Source: Rodentibacter caecimuris (GTDB lineage Bacteria > Pseudomonadota > Gammaproteobacteria > Enterobacterales > Pasteurellaceae). Taken from it: a DNA stretch of 40,336 bases. This document shows, piece by piece, positions 8,899 to 18,857 of this stretch; within the stretch, counting starts at the first letter, position 1; every line of letters starts with the position of its first letter. The notes under the pieces are model-generated. The model was not told the origin of the DNA. It ran no database searches and was given only the letters and a program-made list of their open reading frames with translations. Position numbers and translations under genes: made by a program. The stretch is taken from assembly GCA_001998905.1 (NCBI GenBank), contig MLAA01000037.1, forward strand, positions 1-40,336, written 5' to 3'.

Positions 8899-9594
8899 AT
8901 GCTTAATGAGTTTGAGCAAGTTTTAGATCAACCCTCTCGTTCATCAAGTAAACAAACTTACGAAGAAAGTCAGATTGTTGCGCGTGATCCTGCCTTAGAT
9001 TGGTTTTTGACGCATTGTCATATTCATAAATATCCGGCTAAATCGACTCTAATTCATGCAGGAGAGCCGGCAGAGACGCTTTATTTCTTGATTAAAGGAT
9101 CGGTTACCGTGTCAGCGAAAGATGATGAAGGGAAAGAAATGATCCTAAGTTATCTGGGGAATGGTGAGTTTTTCGGAGAGGCAGGATTGTTTGATGAAGA
9201 TTCAAAACGTTCAGCTTGGGTAAAAACAAAAACGCCTTGTGAGATAGCAGAGATCTCCTATAAAAAATATCGTCAATTAATTCAAGTTAATCCTGAAATC
9301 TTAATGTTTCTCACCGCCCAGCTTGCTCGTCGGTTACAGAATACCTCCCGTCAGGTTAGTAATTTGGCTTTTCTGGATGTAGCGGGTAGAATTGCGCAAA
9401 CCCTGATGCATCTTGCTCGTCAACCCGAAGCAATGACTCACCCAGATGGAATGCAAATAAAAATAACCCGACAGGAAATAGGGCAAATGGTTGGTTGTTC
9501 AAGAGAAACGGTCGGACGAATTATTAAAATGTTGGAAGACCAAAATTTAATTTATGCCCATGGTAAAACTATCGTTGTTTATGGGGCAAGATAG
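8899..9594 (+). CDS. crp: cAMP receptor protein (catabolite activator)
   Basis: The start is the ATG at 8899 preceded by AAGGAG at 8886-8891; a TTG at 8881 in frame lies before that site. The 231-residue product has the cyclic-nucleotide-binding domain with [12 protein letters not shown] and the RSAWVKTKT cAMP contacts. The C-terminal helix-turn-helix is in [22 protein letters not shown]. In Pasteurellaceae, Crp controls sugar use and is needed for competence, which fits the uptake signals here. The first 40 residues, acidic and Ser-rich, are the variable part. A terminator follows at once. Confidence 0.96.
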   Translation: MLNEFEQVLDQPSRSSSKQTYEESQIVARDPALDWFLTHCHIHKYPAKSTLIHAGEPAETLYFLIKGSVTVSAKDDEGKEMILSYLGNGEFFGEAGLFDEDSKRSAWVKTKTPCEIAEISYKKYRQLIQVNPEILMFLTAQLARRLQNTSRQVSNLAFLDVAGRIAQTLMHLARQPEAMTHPDGMQIKITRQEIGQMVGCSRETVGRIIKMLEDQNLIYAHGKTIVVYGAR

Positions 9595-9610
9595 AAAACG
9601 AACAATAGTA

Positions 9611-9635
9611 AGACGCAGTATTACTGCGTCTTTTT
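9611..9635 (+). terminator. Rho-independent terminator after crp
   Basis: AGACGCAGT (9611-9619) pairs perfectly with ACTGCGTCT (9623-9631) around a three-base loop, and runs into five T. Confidence 0.9.
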
Positions 9636-9640
9636 CGTAA

Positions 9641-9649
9641 AAGTGCGGT
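9641..9649 (+). repeat. DNA uptake signal core, between crp and def
   Basis: Exact AAGTGCGGT just past the crp terminator. Confidence 0.85.
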
Positions 9650-9800
9650 CGGTTTTTGGTTCTATTTTTTAGTAGCCCATAAAGGCTAAAATTGTTTATC
9701 GCAGTATACTGTCCTAATATATTGAGGAGGAGCCTTTAAGAGGAGATAACGTATTGTATTGTTGCTGTTTCTCCTAGCATTTGTTTTGTTACAATCGCGA

Positions 9801-9806
9801 TATAAT
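9801..9806 (+). promoter_or_regulatory. Possible -10 element of the def operon
   Basis: A perfect TATAAT 82 bases before the def start. No good -35 hexamer is at the right distance, so the promoter may need an activator or lie elsewhere in the 9650-9887 gap. The rest of that gap holds no gene. Confidence 0.35.
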
Positions 9807-9887
9807 AGCTAATAGCGTTGTTTTTATTTAAAAAGAATGGAAAACACGTTAGAATAACAAAATTTCACTTTCTAAAAAAGAGAATCT

Positions 9888-10400
9888 ATGTCCTTATTGA
9901 ATGTATTAATTTACCCCGACGAGCGCTTAAAAACTGTTGCAGCACCCGTTATAGAGGTAAATGAAGAAATTAACCGAATTGTTGATGATATGTTTGAAAC
10001 AATGTATCACCAAGAAGGTATTGGTTTGGCGGCGACACAAGTCGATATTCACCAGCGTATTATTACAATTGATATTGAAGGAGATAAGCAAAACCAGATT
10101 GTATTGATTAACCCTGAAATCCTTGAATGTAACGGTGAAGCTGGTATTGAAGAGGGGTGTTTATCATTGCCGGGATTTCGCGGTTTTGTGCCGAGAAAGG
10201 AGAGCGTAAGGGTAAAAGCGCTTAATCGGCGAGGTGAAGAATTTATTCTTGAAGCGGACGGCTTATTAGCAATTTGTATTCAGCACGAAATTGATCATCT
10301 CAACGGCATTGTTTTTGCAGATTACCTTTCTCCGTTAAAACGTCAACGAATGAAAGAGAAATTAATTAAATTACAAAAACAAATCTCTCGTCAAAAATAG
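9888..10400 (+). CDS. def: Peptide deformylase
   Basis: 170 residues with the three defining motifs: GIGLAATQV (44-52), EGCLSLP with Cys91, and HEIDHLNG with His133, Glu134 and His137. Cys91, His133 and His137 bind the catalytic iron, and Glu134 is the general base. It removes the formyl group from the N-terminus of new proteins. It heads def-fmt-rsmB, the conserved pairing of the enzymes that add and remove the formyl group. A weak hairpin at 10404-10428 separates it from fmt. Confidence 0.97.
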   Translation: MSLLNVLIYPDERLKTVAAPVIEVNEEINRIVDDMFETMYHQEGIGLAATQVDIHQRIITIDIEGDKQNQIVLINPEILECNGEAGIEEGCLSLPGFRGFVPRKESVRVKALNRRGEEFILEADGLLAICIQHEIDHLNGIVFADYLSPLKRQRMKEKLIKLQKQISRQK

Positions 10401-10403
10401 TCC

Positions 10404-10428
10404 AAATACCTGTTTATTCAGGTATTTT
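10404..10428 (+). terminator. Weak hairpin between def and fmt, possible attenuator
   Basis: AAATACCTG (10404-10412) pairs with CAGGTATTT (10419-10427) around a six-base loop. The T-run is only four bases and part of the stem, so it is more likely to reduce than to stop transcription into fmt. Confidence 0.4.
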
Positions 10429-10448
10429 CAATTGTAACGTAGAACATT

Positions 10449-11405
10449 ATGAAACCATTAAATATTATCTTTGCCGGTACACCGGATTTCGCAGCATGTC
10501 ATTTACAAGCTTTACTCGATTCTTCTCACAAGGTTATCGCCGTTTATACTCAACCAGACAAACCGGCAGGGAGAGGGAAAAAATTGCAAGCAAGTCCCGT
10601 GAAAATATTAGCTAAACAGCATAATATTCCAGTTTATCAACCAAAATCTTTACGCAATCAAGAAACCCTATCAGAATTGACCGCACTTAATGCAGATATT
10701 ATGGTTGTTGTCGCATACGGGTTGATTCTACCTCAGCCAGTTTTAGAGGTGCCTCGTTTAGGTTGCTTGAATGTGCATGGCTCTATTTTACCCCGTTGGC
10801 GCGGTGCAGCACCTATTCAACGAGCAATTTGGGCTGGAGATAAACAAACTGGCGTAACTATTATGCAAATGGATAAAGGTTTAGACACGGGTGATATATT
10901 ACATCGGGTGAGTTGTGATATTGAACCGATGGAAACTTCGGAGACTTTATACAAAAAATTAGCTCAAATTGGACCCTCAGCTCTTCTTGATGTGCTAAAT
11001 GGTTTGGAACACGGCGATTTTCCTGCGGAAAAACAAGATGAGAATCAGGCAAATTATGCGGAAAAACTTTCTAAGGCTGAAGCAAAATTAGATTGGCAGC
11101 TTCCCGCTGTACAACTTGAGAGAGCCATTCGTTCCTTTAACCCTTGGCCCGTCAGTTATTTTACGGTAACGGATACGCAAGATAACGTACAAACACTAAA
11201 AGTTTTCCGAGCAAATATCTTACCTCATCGGATAGTTCCAGCTGGAACAATTTTGAGTGCAGATAAATCAGGAATTCAAATTGCTACGGCTGACGGTGTC
11301 TTAAATTTGCAACAATTACAGCCTGCCGGGAAAAAGCCTATGTCGGCACAAGATTTATTGAATGGTCGGGCGGATTGGTTTACTATCGGTAAGGTATTGG
11401 AATAA
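10449..11405 (+). CDS. fmt: Methionyl-tRNA formyltransferase
   Basis: 318 residues with the catalytic triad Asn108, His110 and Asp146, in [16 protein letters not shown] and KGLDTGDIL, and the N-terminal [10 protein letters not shown] strand-loop. The C-terminal OB-like domain (from about 205) binds initiator tRNA. It transfers a formyl group from 10-formyltetrahydrofolate to Met-tRNAfMet. The stop overlaps the rsmB start by one base (TAATG). An uptake signal core lies at 10680-10688. Confidence 0.97.
   Translation: MKPLNIIFAGTPDFAACHLQALLDSSHKVIAVYTQPDKPAGRGKKLQASPVKILAKQHNIPVYQPKSLRNQETLSELTALNADIMVVVAYGLILPQPVLEVPRLGCLNVHGSILPRWRGAAPIQRAIWAGDKQTGVTIMQMDKGLDTGDILHRVSCDIEPMETSETLYKKLAQIGPSALLDVLNGLEHGDFPAEKQDENQANYAEKLSKAEAKLDWQLPAVQLERAIRSFNPWPVSYFTVTDTQDNVQTLKVFRANILPHRIVPAGTILSADKSGIQIATADGVLNLQQLQPAGKKPMSAQDLLNGRADWFTIGKVLE
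10680..10688 (-). repeat. DNA uptake signal core, inside fmt
   Basis: Exact ACCGCACTT in the codons for LTAL around residue 80. Confidence 0.8.
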
Positions 11406-12769
11406 TGAAAACAACCCGCATTAGTCGTAATAACAAAACAGCGTCTAAATTCGTATTTTCTGTGCGTGCTTTATCCGCTTCTTTAATCTTACATGTATTG
11501 GATCAAGGCAAATCTTTATCCACTCTTATTCCTGAGCATCAGCAACAATTAAAACCACAAGATCTCCCCTTATTACAGGAGATCTGCTTTGGTGTATGCC
11601 GAGTATTACCTCGTTTGGAACAAATTATTAAATTCTTAGTCGATAAACCCTTAAAAGGAAAAACTCGTATTGTGCATTGTTTGTTGTTAGTGGGACTCTA
11701 CCAAATTCTTTACACTAGAATTCCCTCCCATGCAGCAGTTGATGAAACGGTCAATGCGACTCAATCGCTTAATTCTGCTCAATTCCGAGGTTTAGTAAAC
11801 GGCGTGTTGCGCCGTTTTTTACGGGAACAAGCCGATATTCTAATGAAAATTGATAAACATTGGCAGACCTTACATCCAGAATGGTTAGTCAATGAATTGA
11901 AGCGAGCGTATCCAAATTGGCGGGATATTGTTGAGGCGAATAATCAAAAACCACCAATGTGGTTAAGAGTTAACCTACAAAAAAATAGCTTGGAATCCTA
12001 TCGAACGTTATTACAGCAACAGACTATTGATACCGAAACAGCGAATCATCCTCAAGCATTGCGAATGCATCGCCCGTCCGGTGTTAATCAATTGCCGCAA
12101 TTTGCTGAAGGAGCCGTTACTGTGCAGGACTTACACGCACAATGGGCCGCTATTTTACTTGAACCGAAAAATGGCGAATTGATTTTGGATGCTTGTGCTG
12201 CACCAGGAGGAAAAACCACCCATATTTTAGAACTAGCCCCAGAAGCAGAGGTTATCGCACTCGATGTTGAAAGCAGTCGCTTACAGCGAGTGCAGGAAAA
12301 TCTCACTCGTTTAAACCAAACTGCAACTATTATTTGTGGTGATGCCACTAACCCTAGTGAATGGTTAGCAATGTTAGGCAAAAGTGCGGCTAAATTTGAT
12401 CGAATTTTATTAGATGCGCCTTGTTCTGCTACTGGCGTGATTCGTCGTCATCCTGATATAAAATGGTTGAGAAAGGAGGAGGATATTGCCTCCTTGGTGC
12501 AATTACAGGGTAAAATTTTAAATGCCCTTTGGGATAAATTAAAATCAAATGGTATTTTAGTCTATGCTACTTGCTCTATATTACCGGAAGAAAATGATCG
12601 ACAAATTATGCGTTTTTTACAGCAACATAATGATGCGAAATTAGAGAAATTGCCTTTTGGTAGAGAAGATAGCGTGGGGGTGCAGTTTTTTCCTGAAGAA
12701 AATGGGGGGGACGGTTTTTATTATGCCAAATTACGCAAATTGTTGAATAGAGAGAAAAATGTTTCCTAA
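11405..12769 (+). CDS. rsmB: 16S rRNA (cytosine-967-C5)-methyltransferase RsmB
   Basis: 454 residues. The N-terminal NusB-like RNA-binding domain covers about 15-145. The SAM-binding motif [10 protein letters not shown] is at 262-271, and the two RsmB/Nop2 cysteines are Cys340 in LDAPCSATG and Cys390 in [11 protein letters not shown]. The latter pair act in nucleophilic attack on C6 and product release. It methylates C967 of 16S rRNA. The stop overlaps the downstream GT2 gene by 11 bases, so both are translated from one message. Confidence 0.95.
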   Translation: MKTTRISRNNKTASKFVFSVRALSASLILHVLDQGKSLSTLIPEHQQQLKPQDLPLLQEICFGVCRVLPRLEQIIKFLVDKPLKGKTRIVHCLLLVGLYQILYTRIPSHAAVDETVNATQSLNSAQFRGLVNGVLRRFLREQADILMKIDKHWQTLHPEWLVNELKRAYPNWRDIVEANNQKPPMWLRVNLQKNSLESYRTLLQQQTIDTETANHPQALRMHRPSGVNQLPQFAEGAVTVQDLHAQWAAILLEPKNGELILDACAAPGGKTTHILELAPEAEVIALDVESSRLQRVQENLTRLNQTATIICGDATNPSEWLAMLGKSAAKFDRILLDAPCSATGVIRRHPDIKWLRKEEDIASLVQLQGKILNALWDKLKSNGILVYATCSILPEENDRQIMRFLQQHNDAKLEKLPFGREDSVGVQFFPEENGGDGFYYAKLRKLLNREKNVS

Positions 12770-13562
12770 AATTGATGTCATCATCCCCTGCTATAATAGT
12801 GTCAAAACTTTAGAACGCGCAGTAAACTCAGTCTTACATCAGCCTTATTTGGGAAAATTATGGTTGATTGACGATGCTTCTACTGATCAAACTTATCTGC
12901 TTGCTAAACAATTTGCCACTCAATATCCGGAGCAGATTTTTGTTGAGAAAATGCCAAAAAACTCGGGAGTGGCAAAAGCTAGAAATTGGGGCGCATTACA
13001 AAGTTCAGCTGAATTTATTGCTTTTTTGGATTCGGATGATGCCTATGAACAGGGAGCATTGGAAGTTGCCTCAAGTGTGTTTTATTATCGCCCGGAAGTG
13101 AATCTTGTTCGATTAGCATTGAAACCGATAGGTATTGCTGAACGTTATTACCAACATCCGAATTTTGATTATGCTTGGCAATATATGCGGATGACCTGTG
13201 GAGGGAATACGGTATTCCGACGAGTGTTCTTTTTAGCTTGTGGTGGATTTCCACAACATCAATTATTCCGAGAGTTGGGGGGAGAGGATGGCGCTTTGGG
13301 GATAGTGACAACAAAAATTGCTATAGTGGCAACTTTATTTGATGAGATCGGTGTGTTGCATTATTGTCGAGAAGGAATGCACGCCGAGCGGTTATTGGAT
13401 CATCTTTTGTTTAACCAACTTCACCCGCAAGTAACAGCTGAAAAAGTGGCGGAAGCAGAGTCTGTGAGTGAATCAATTTGTCGGCAAGTACAGCGTTTAA
13501 AGTGCGGTCTAAATGCTGAACGTTTAGGTGTTCAGCCTTTACATGTGGAGAGAACGTTATAA
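12759..13562 (+). CDS. Glycosyltransferase family 2 protein
   Basis: A 267-residue GT2 protein. [21 protein letters not shown] at the N-terminus is the nucleotide-sugar fold opening (residues 6-26), IDDASTDQT follows, and FLDSDDA (Asp91, Asp93) is the metal-binding DXD. The C-terminal half is not typical of any GT2 subgroup I can name. No membrane segments are seen, so it is probably cytoplasmic or peripheral. It overlaps both the rsmB stop and the trkA start, so it is part of the fmt-rsmB-trkA transcript, an unusual place for a sugar transferase. An uptake signal core lies near its 3' end. Confidence 0.85.
   Translation: MFPKIDVIIPCYNSVKTLERAVNSVLHQPYLGKLWLIDDASTDQTYLLAKQFATQYPEQIFVEKMPKNSGVAKARNWGALQSSAEFIAFLDSDDAYEQGALEVASSVFYYRPEVNLVRLALKPIGIAERYYQHPNFDYAWQYMRMTCGGNTVFRRVFFLACGGFPQHQLFRELGGEDGALGIVTTKIAIVATLFDEIGVLHYCREGMHAERLLDHLLFNQLHPQVTAEKVAEAESVSESICRQVQRLKCGLNAERLGVQPLHVERTL
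13500..13508 (+). repeat. DNA uptake signal core, inside the GT2 gene
   Basis: Exact AAGTGCGGT in the codons for LKCGL near the C-terminus. Confidence 0.8.
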
Positions 13563-14938
13563 TGAAAATAATTATTTTAGGGGCAGGGCAAGTCGGTACA
13601 ACCTTAGCGGAAAATTTAGTCAGTGAAGATAATGATATTACTTTAGTCGATAATGAATCCTTACATTTAAAAAATATCCAAGATAAGCATGATTTGCGGG
13701 TGGTAGAGGGGTCTCCTTCATCGCCAAAAACATTGCGTGAAGCGGGGGCCGCGGATGCCGATTTAATGGTTGCCGTTACACAATCGGATGAAACCAATAT
13801 GATTGCTTGTCAGTTGGGTTATACGTTATTTAATACGCCAACCCGCATTGCGAGGATTCGTGATACGGAATATTTGCGTGAAAAAGATAAATTGTTTGGT
13901 GAAGGGCATATTCCGATAAATCATATTATTTCCCCGGAAAATCTGGTTACGGAGGATATTACCCGCTTAATCACTTATCCGGGGGCATTGCAAGTAGCAC
14001 ATTTTGCCGGTAATAGAATTAGTATTGTTGTTGTTAAAGCGTATTATGGTGGGCCTTTGGTTGGTTATGCATTAGCTGCATTAAAAGAGCATATGCCGCA
14101 TATTGATTGTCGCATTTTATCTATTTTACGCAATGATAAAGTGATTCGTCCGCAAGGTTCTACAATTATAGAGGCAGGGGATGAGATTACTTATATTTGC
14201 GCAACCGAACATATTAAAGCGGTAATGAGTGAATTACAGAGACTTGAAAAGCCTTATAAACGTATTATGATTGCTGGCGGCGGGAGTATTGCTAGTGGGG
14301 TCGCTAAACAATTGGAACATAACTATATTGTTAAACTGATTGAACGTAACGCGGAACGAGCGAAAGTATTGGCGGAAAAACTAGCAAAAACATTAGTCTT
14401 TTTAGGTGATGCTTCGGATCAAAATTTATTATTTGAGGAACATATTGAAAATATCGATGTATTTTTATCCCTTAGTAGTGATGATGAAGCCAATATTATG
14501 TCTGCTTTATTGGCTAAGCGGCTTGGTGCCAAAAAGGCAATGGTCCTTATTCAGCGAATGGCATATATTAATCTAATTCAAGGAGGAACCCTTGATATTG
14601 CCGTTTCTCCGCAGCAGGCAACCATTTCCGCCTTGCTTGGATATGTACGGAAAGGCGATGTAAAAACTGTTGCTTCACTACGGCACGGTATTGCCGAAGC
14701 CTTGGAAATGGTGGTTCATGGTGATGAACAAACTTCAAATGTAGTCGGACGTAATGTTAGCGAATTAAAACTTCCTGTTGGCTCAACGATTGGAGCGATT
14801 TGGAGAAGGAATGAAGTTATTATTGCTCGTAAGAAAACACGAATTGAGTCTGGTGATAGTGTAGTTATTTATGTCAGTGATAAGAAAAATATAACGGATA
14901 TTGAAAAGTTATTCCAGCCTAGCGCATTTTTTATTTGA
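13562..14938 (+). CDS. trkA: Trk potassium uptake regulator TrkA
   Basis: 458 residues built as two tandem RCK units. Each has an NAD-binding Rossmann half ([10 protein letters not shown] at 2-11 and [12 protein letters not shown] about 235-246) followed by an RCK-C ligand-binding half (around 140-220 and 370-455). TrkA is the cytoplasmic NAD(H)-binding subunit that gates the TrkH/TrkG potassium channel at the inner membrane. No trkH is in the window. The start overlaps the GT2 stop by one base. A weak hairpin at 14959-14978, overlapping the mscL promoter, may end its transcript. Confidence 0.95.
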   Translation: MKIIILGAGQVGTTLAENLVSEDNDITLVDNESLHLKNIQDKHDLRVVEGSPSSPKTLREAGAADADLMVAVTQSDETNMIACQLGYTLFNTPTRIARIRDTEYLREKDKLFGEGHIPINHIISPENLVTEDITRLITYPGALQVAHFAGNRISIVVVKAYYGGPLVGYALAALKEHMPHIDCRILSILRNDKVIRPQGSTIIEAGDEITYICATEHIKAVMSELQRLEKPYKRIMIAGGGSIASGVAKQLEHNYIVKLIERNAERAKVLAEKLAKTLVFLGDASDQNLLFEEHIENIDVFLSLSSDDEANIMSALLAKRLGAKKAMVLIQRMAYINLIQGGTLDIAVSPQQATISALLGYVRKGDVKTVASLRHGIAEALEMVVHGDEQTSNVVGRNVSELKLPVGSTIGAIWRRNEVIIARKKTRIESGDSVVIYVSDKKNITDIEKLFQPSAFFI

Positions 14939-14943
14939 TTTTG

Positions 14944-14971
14944 TTTACTTATTCATCAGAGTGCCTATAAT
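14944..14971 (+). promoter_or_regulatory. Sigma-70 promoter of mscL
   Basis: TTTACT (14944-14949), 16 bases, then TATAAT (14966-14971). GCCTA/TAGGC flanks part of the -10, so the trkA terminator-like hairpin and this promoter share bases. Confidence 0.65.
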
Positions 14972-15008
14972 GTAGGCTCATTTTAATTATATTTGTTAAG
15001 GAAAATTT

Positions 15009-15404
15009 ATGAGTTTTATTAAAGAATTTCGCGAATTTGCGATGCGAGGAAATGTTGTCGATATGGCTGTCGGTGTGATCGTCGGCGGCGCATTCGGTAA
15101 AATTGTTAGCTCTTTAGTCGCTGATGTGGTTATGCCTGTATTAGGTATTTTAACTGGTGGTGTAGATTTTAAGGACCTGAAAATCGTACTGCAACAAGCT
15201 GTTGGCGAAACACCTGCTGTTACTTTGAACTATGGTGCATTTATTCAAAACGTATTTGATTTCGTCATTATTGCATTTGCAATTTTTATGATGGTTAAAG
15301 CGCTTAATAAGTTGAAAAAACCGGTAGAAAAAGTTGAAGAGGTGGTTGAGCCTTCCAATGAAGAGAAGCTTCTTACTGAAATTCGTGATTTATTGAAAAA
15401 ATAA
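15009..15404 (+). CDS. mscL: Large-conductance mechanosensitive channel
   Basis: 131 residues with the MscL pattern. An N-terminal amphipathic helix ([18 protein letters not shown]) leads into TM1 with [17 protein letters not shown] (about 17-33). A periplasmic loop follows, then TM2 with [16 protein letters not shown] (about 78-93) and a charged cytoplasmic bundle ending EIRDLLKK. It releases solutes on hypo-osmotic shock. GGA lies six bases before the ATG. Its own promoter and terminator make it monocistronic. It sits next to trkA, another osmotic/potassium gene. Confidence 0.97.
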   Translation: MSFIKEFREFAMRGNVVDMAVGVIVGGAFGKIVSSLVADVVMPVLGILTGGVDFKDLKIVLQQAVGETPAVTLNYGAFIQNVFDFVIIAFAIFMMVKALNKLKKPVEKVEEVVEPSNEEKLLTEIRDLLKK

Positions 15405-15413
15405 TACCCTGCC

Positions 15414-15438
15414 AGTCCCCGTTTTAGGGGACTTTTTT
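15414..15438 (+). terminator. Rho-independent terminator after mscL
   Basis: AGTCCCC (15414-15420) pairs with GGGGACT (15427-15433) around a six-base loop, followed by six T. Confidence 0.9.
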
Positions 15439-15487
15439 ATTTATCTGTCCTAAAATAACCGATCCATTTATATCTAAAGGAAATAGT

Positions 15488-15910
15488 ATGATTGATTTAC
15501 AGACACTCCAAACGGAAACCCGTGAGATTATTACAGATTTACTGAATGATGGGAGTGATCCCGATGCTCTTTATATTATTGAACATCATATTGCTCACAC
15601 TGATTTTGACTTATTGGAAAAAATTGCCGTGGATGCTTTTAAAAGCGGTTATGAAGTCTCGGAAGCGGAAGAGTTTGAGGATGAAAACGGCAGAATTATT
15701 TTCTGTTTTGATATTATCAGTGAAGTAGAATTAAAACCTGAAATTATTGATGCTCAACAGAAGGAACTCTTGCCTTTAGTGATTAAATATCAAGGTATTT
15801 ATGACGGTTGGGGAACGTATTTTGAAGATCCGAACGCAGATGAAGACGAATATGGCGATGACGGTGAATTTTTTGATGACGATGATGTCGAAAGCGAGCG
15901 TTTACATTAA
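15488..15910 (+). CDS. rraB: Regulator of RNase E activity B
   Basis: 140 residues, strongly acidic, with the RraB/YjgD features: EIITDLLNDGSDPDALYIIEH at the start, LPLVIKYQGIYDGWGTYFE in the second half, and a C-terminal tail of mostly Asp and Glu. RraB binds RNase E and modulates decay of a subset of mRNAs. The start at 15488 has AAAGGAAA just upstream. It is monocistronic by position, with an uptake signal and 66 bases before the next gene. Confidence 0.92.
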   Translation: MIDLQTLQTETREIITDLLNDGSDPDALYIIEHHIAHTDFDLLEKIAVDAFKSGYEVSEAEEFEDENGRIIFCFDIISEVELKPEIIDAQQKELLPLVIKYQGIYDGWGTYFEDPNADEDEYGDDGEFFDDDDVESERLH

Positions 15911-15939
15911 GTCTGAAATAAAAAACGAATAGGTTTTTG

Positions 15940-15948
15940 ACCGCACTT
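15940..15948 (-). repeat. DNA uptake signal core, between rraB and the SIMPL gene
   Basis: Exact ACCGCACTT, intergenic. Confidence 0.85.
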
Positions 15949-15976
15949 TTGTTGATTTTAATAAAGGAAATTATAG

Positions 15977-16687
15977 ATGAAATTGAAAAAACTGGGGATT
16001 GCCCTATTAGTGTTGCCACTTGCTTTTCCTGTATTAGCTGATGAGTTAACAAAAAATAGAATATCTTTTAGTATTGAGGCTGAGCGTGAAGTTGCTCGGG
16101 ATTTATTGCAAGTTACGCTATTTTATCAAGAAGAGGGCAATAATTTATCGGCATTAAATAAGTCTGTAATGGACCGATTAAATAAAGCGCTCAGTGTGGC
16201 TAAAACTCAAAGTGCGGTTGAGATTAAAGATAACTATCGTCATACACGAGTTCGTTACAACCAACAAGGCAAACAAAGTGGTTGGATAGACCGAGGTGAG
16301 ATTGTATTGGAAAGTAAGGATTTTGTTGCATTATCGACAGTTATCGGAGAGTTAGAAGGCATTTTAGCTGTTGATCACATGCAAGCATCTGTTTCATCAG
16401 AAATGTTGTCAGGCTTGGAAAGCCAATTAACTCAAGATGTATTAGATAAATTTAAACATAAAGCCAAGTTCATTCAGAATTCATTAAATATGAAAGGGTA
16501 TCGAATTTTATCGTTAGATATCTCTTCAGTACATGATGGCTCTACTTCCCGACCTTATATGTTAAAAAATGCTAGAGCAACTACTTATGGCATAGCAGAT
16601 ACAGAAGGGAGTAATGTGTATGCGGAAAGTGGTAAAGAGAAAGTAAAAACTCAAATCAATGCACAAATTGAATTGCTTAACGAATAA
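15977..16687 (+). CDS. Periplasmic SIMPL-domain (DUF541) protein
   Basis: 236 residues. A signal peptide is clear: KLKK, a hydrophobic core ALLVLPLAFPV, and a VLA-DE cleavage site near residue 21. The mature part has the look of the SIMPL/DUF541 fold (YggE-like): an early SIEAEREVARD strand, LESKDFVALSTVIGEL mid-way, and a C-terminal repeat of the same half with ARATTYGIADTEG. Function in bacteria is unclear; YggE has been linked to oxidative stress. It lies between rraB and slyD. AAGGAAA precedes the ATG. Family call is fairly confident; role unknown. Confidence 0.75.
   Translation: MKLKKLGIALLVLPLAFPVLADELTKNRISFSIEAEREVARDLLQVTLFYQEEGNNLSALNKSVMDRLNKALSVAKTQSAVEIKDNYRHTRVRYNQQGKQSGWIDRGEIVLESKDFVALSTVIGELEGILAVDHMQASVSSEMLSGLESQLTQDVLDKFKHKAKFIQNSLNMKGYRILSLDISSVHDGSTSRPYMLKNARATTYGIADTEGSNVYAESGKEKVKTQINAQIELLNE
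16210..16218 (+). repeat. DNA uptake signal core, inside the SIMPL gene
   Basis: Exact AAGTGCGGT in the codons for QSAVE near residue 81. Confidence 0.8.
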
Positions 16688-16700
16688 TTTTCTATAAAAT
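16673..16700 (+). promoter_or_regulatory. Candidate sigma-70 promoter of slyD
   Basis: TTGCTT (16673-16678), 16 bases, TAAAAT (16695-16700), overlapping the end of the SIMPL gene and 32 bases before slyD. Confidence 0.55.
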
Positions 16701-16731
16701 AATCCGAATTTTTTACAAAGAGAGGACAATA

Positions 16732-17343
16732 ATGAAAGTTGCAAAAAATGTAGTGGTAAGTATTGCTTATCAAGTTCGTACACAAGATGGTGTATTGGTT
16801 GATGAAGCGCCAACGAACCAGCCGCTAGAATATTTACAGGGTCATAATAATTTAGTAATAGGTCTAGAAAACGCGTTGGAAGGTAAACAGGTCGGTGATA
16901 AATTTGAAATTCGTGTAAAACCGGAAGAAGCCTATGGAGAATATAATGAAAATATGGTTCAACGCGTGCCAAAAGAGGTGTTTCAAGGTGTAGATGAGTT
17001 AGTTGTCGGAATGCGTTTTCTTGCAGATACCGATATTGGACCCGTTCCAGTAGTGATTACTGAATTGGACGGTGATGAAGTTGTGGTTGATGGAAACCAT
17101 ATGTTAGCAGGGCAAGAACTCCATTTTACTGTTGAGGTTGTTAACACTCGCGAAGCAACGTTAGAAGAAATTGCTCATGGTCATGTACACGGAGCTGATC
17201 ATCAGCATCATGATAGTGATGAAGAAGGGCATGGTTGCGGCTGTGGCGGACATGGTCATCACCATCATCATGGACATGAGCATGAAGGATGTTGTGGTGG
17301 TGGACAAGGTAAAGGTGGCTGTGGCTGCGGAGGCCATCACTAA
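16732..17343 (+). CDS. slyD: FKBP-type peptidyl-prolyl isomerase SlyD with metal-binding tail
   Basis: 203 residues. Residues 1-148 hold the FKBP domain (VSIAYQV, GLENALEGKQVGDKFEI) with the inserted IF chaperone flap (about 70-125). Residues 149-203 form a tail with 17 His and 6 Cys, including five consecutive His at 176-180. SlyD isomerises prolyl bonds, acts as a chaperone, and its tail binds nickel and other metals to supply [NiFe]-hydrogenase and possibly urease maturation. GAGAGG precedes the ATG. A strong bidirectional terminator follows. Confidence 0.94.
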   Translation: MKVAKNVVVSIAYQVRTQDGVLVDEAPTNQPLEYLQGHNNLVIGLENALEGKQVGDKFEIRVKPEEAYGEYNENMVQRVPKEVFQGVDELVVGMRFLADTDIGPVPVVITELDGDEVVVDGNHMLAGQELHFTVEVVNTREATLEEIAHGHVHGADHQHHDSDEEGHGCGCGGHGHHHHHGHEHEGCCGGGQGKGGCGCGGHH

Positions 17344-17369
17344 GAAGATTCAGAGCGACCGTATTCTTA

Positions 17370-17378
17370 AAGTGCGGT
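17370..17378 (+). repeat. DNA uptake signal core, downstream of slyD
   Basis: Exact AAGTGCGGT between the slyD stop and its terminator. Confidence 0.85.
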
Positions 17379-17394
17379 TTCTTATTTAGATGAT

Positions 17395-17430
17395 AAAAAT
17401 GCTGTGAGAAAACCATTCACAGCATTTTTT
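17395..17430. terminator. Bidirectional terminator between slyD and the Dcu gene
   Basis: A 13-base perfect stem (17395-17407 with 17417-17429; core ATGCTGTGA/TCACAGCAT), A-run on the left and T-run on the right, between convergent genes. Confidence 0.92.
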
Positions 17431-17448
17431 ATCGAATAAGGTCTAAGG

Positions 17449-18774
17449 TTATAGCAGGATATTGGCAAAGAGTAATCCGAATGCCAAGCTAAATACCATA
17501 CTTAATAAGCCAGGTAACATAAAGCTATGGTTAAAAATAAATTTCCCAATCCTGGTTGTTCCCGTTGTATCAAAATCAATAGAGGCAATAATCGGACCAT
17601 AATTAGGAATGAAGAAATAACCGTTTACTGCAACAAAGACGCCGATAAGAATTGGAGCTGGAATTTCTAATCCAATACCGAGTGGGAATAATGTAGCGAC
17701 TGTTGCCCCTTGACTATTTACTAAAACAGAAAGTAGGAATAAGGCGAAGGCAAATGTCCAAGGCGCTTCTCTAACTAAGCCGGAAACCATAGCTTTTACC
17801 TCATCCATATGAGCTTGCATTAGAGTATCTCCTAACCAAGCAATACCTAGAATAGCAATAACTGCGCGCATACCAGCGTGGAAGACTGAGCCGCGTGTTA
17901 TTTCATTACTATCGGGCTTACAGAAAATAATAATTAATGCCCCGACAGATAGCATAACAATCTCAATAGTATGTGCCATCCCCATAGCTTTTCCGTCGAA
18001 CACTGGACGTAGATCAGATTTGGCTCCTAGTAATACCACTAGTAATGCTCCGATTAGGAATAGAGCCACGGAAATTTTTGCTTTCGCTGACACATTAACA
18101 TCAGTAGTATAAGTAGTTAGTTGGCTGTTTTCTTTGACATAGTCCGGATCTTGCAATAAACGTTGGTAATGCGGATCATCTTTAAGCTCTTTCCCCATTT
18201 TATTGACAAAAACACATGCAAGGGCTAAACCTAAAATAGTTGAAGGTATTGTTACTATCAATACATCACCTAAATGAACCCCTTGAGGTTCTAGAAAACT
18301 AACTACTGCGACGACTGCTGCGGCGATTGGGCTAGCGACAATGGCAAATTGCGATGCAATAACTGCCATTGAAAGAGGGCGCTCTGGGCGAATACCATTA
18401 TGGCGGCTGACTTCGGCGATAACTGGCAATACAGAATAAGCAACGTGTCCAGTACCAGCTAACACGGTAAAGATCCAAGTTACAGCCGGTGCCATAAATG
18501 TAATATATTTGGGATTGCGACGTAATAAATTGGTCGCGATCTTAATCATATAATCTAAACCGCCTGCGGCTTGCATCGCTGCGGCAGCGGCAACAACCGC
18601 CATAATCATAAACATTACGTCAATCGGTAAACCAGCAGGTTTTAAGCCGAATCCGAAAGACAAAACGGCAAGCCCTAAGCCGCCGAATACCCCTAACCCG
18701 ATTCCGCCTACGCGTGCGCCGACTAGAATACAAAGCAACACGATAGCGAATTGAATAATAAACATAGTTGACAT
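17449..18774 (-). CDS. dcuB: Anaerobic C4-dicarboxylate transporter, DcuA/DcuB family
   Basis: 441 residues, highly hydrophobic with about ten or more membrane segments. It carries family blocks [55 protein letters not shown], and near the end [17 protein letters not shown]. Dcu carriers exchange external fumarate, malate or aspartate for internal succinate in fumarate respiration. Sequence blocks are mixed between E. coli DcuA and DcuB; the symbol follows the H. influenzae naming as I recall it. It has its own FNR-like promoter and shares a terminator with slyD. Confidence 0.88.
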   Translation of the reverse strand: MSTMFIIQFAIVLLCILVGARVGGIGLGVFGGLGLAVLSFGFGLKPAGLPIDVMFMIMAVVAAAAAMQAAGGLDYMIKIATNLLRRNPKYITFMAPAVTWIFTVLAGTGHVAYSVLPVIAEVSRHNGIRPERPLSMAVIASQFAIVASPIAAAVVAVVSFLEPQGVHLGDVLIVTIPSTILGLALACVFVNKMGKELKDDPHYQRLLQDPDYVKENSQLTTYTTDVNVSAKAKISVALFLIGALLVVLLGAKSDLRPVFDGKAMGMAHTIEIVMLSVGALIIIFCKPDSNEITRGSVFHAGMRAVIAILGIAWLGDTLMQAHMDEVKAMVSGLVREAPWTFAFALFLLSVLVNSQGATVATLFPLGIGLEIPAPILIGVFVAVNGYFFIPNYGPIIASIDFDTTGTTRIGKFIFNHSFMLPGLLSMVFSLAFGLLFANILL

Positions 18775-18857
18775 AATAGCCTCTCTAAGATGTAAATAAT
18801 TAGACTTTTAAAGTACGTTGAAAAACACCATATTTTACCTACCTTAAAATTGGCAAC

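Noticed and set aside
12376-12393. An AAAGTGCGGC uptake-signal-like sequence in rsmB
   Set aside because: The last base of the core differs, so it was not counted with the 17 exact copies.
17141-17416. A His-rich open frame antisense to slyD
   Set aside because: It is the shadow of the His/Cys tail of slyD read on the other strand; the repeats come from the tail's codon pattern.
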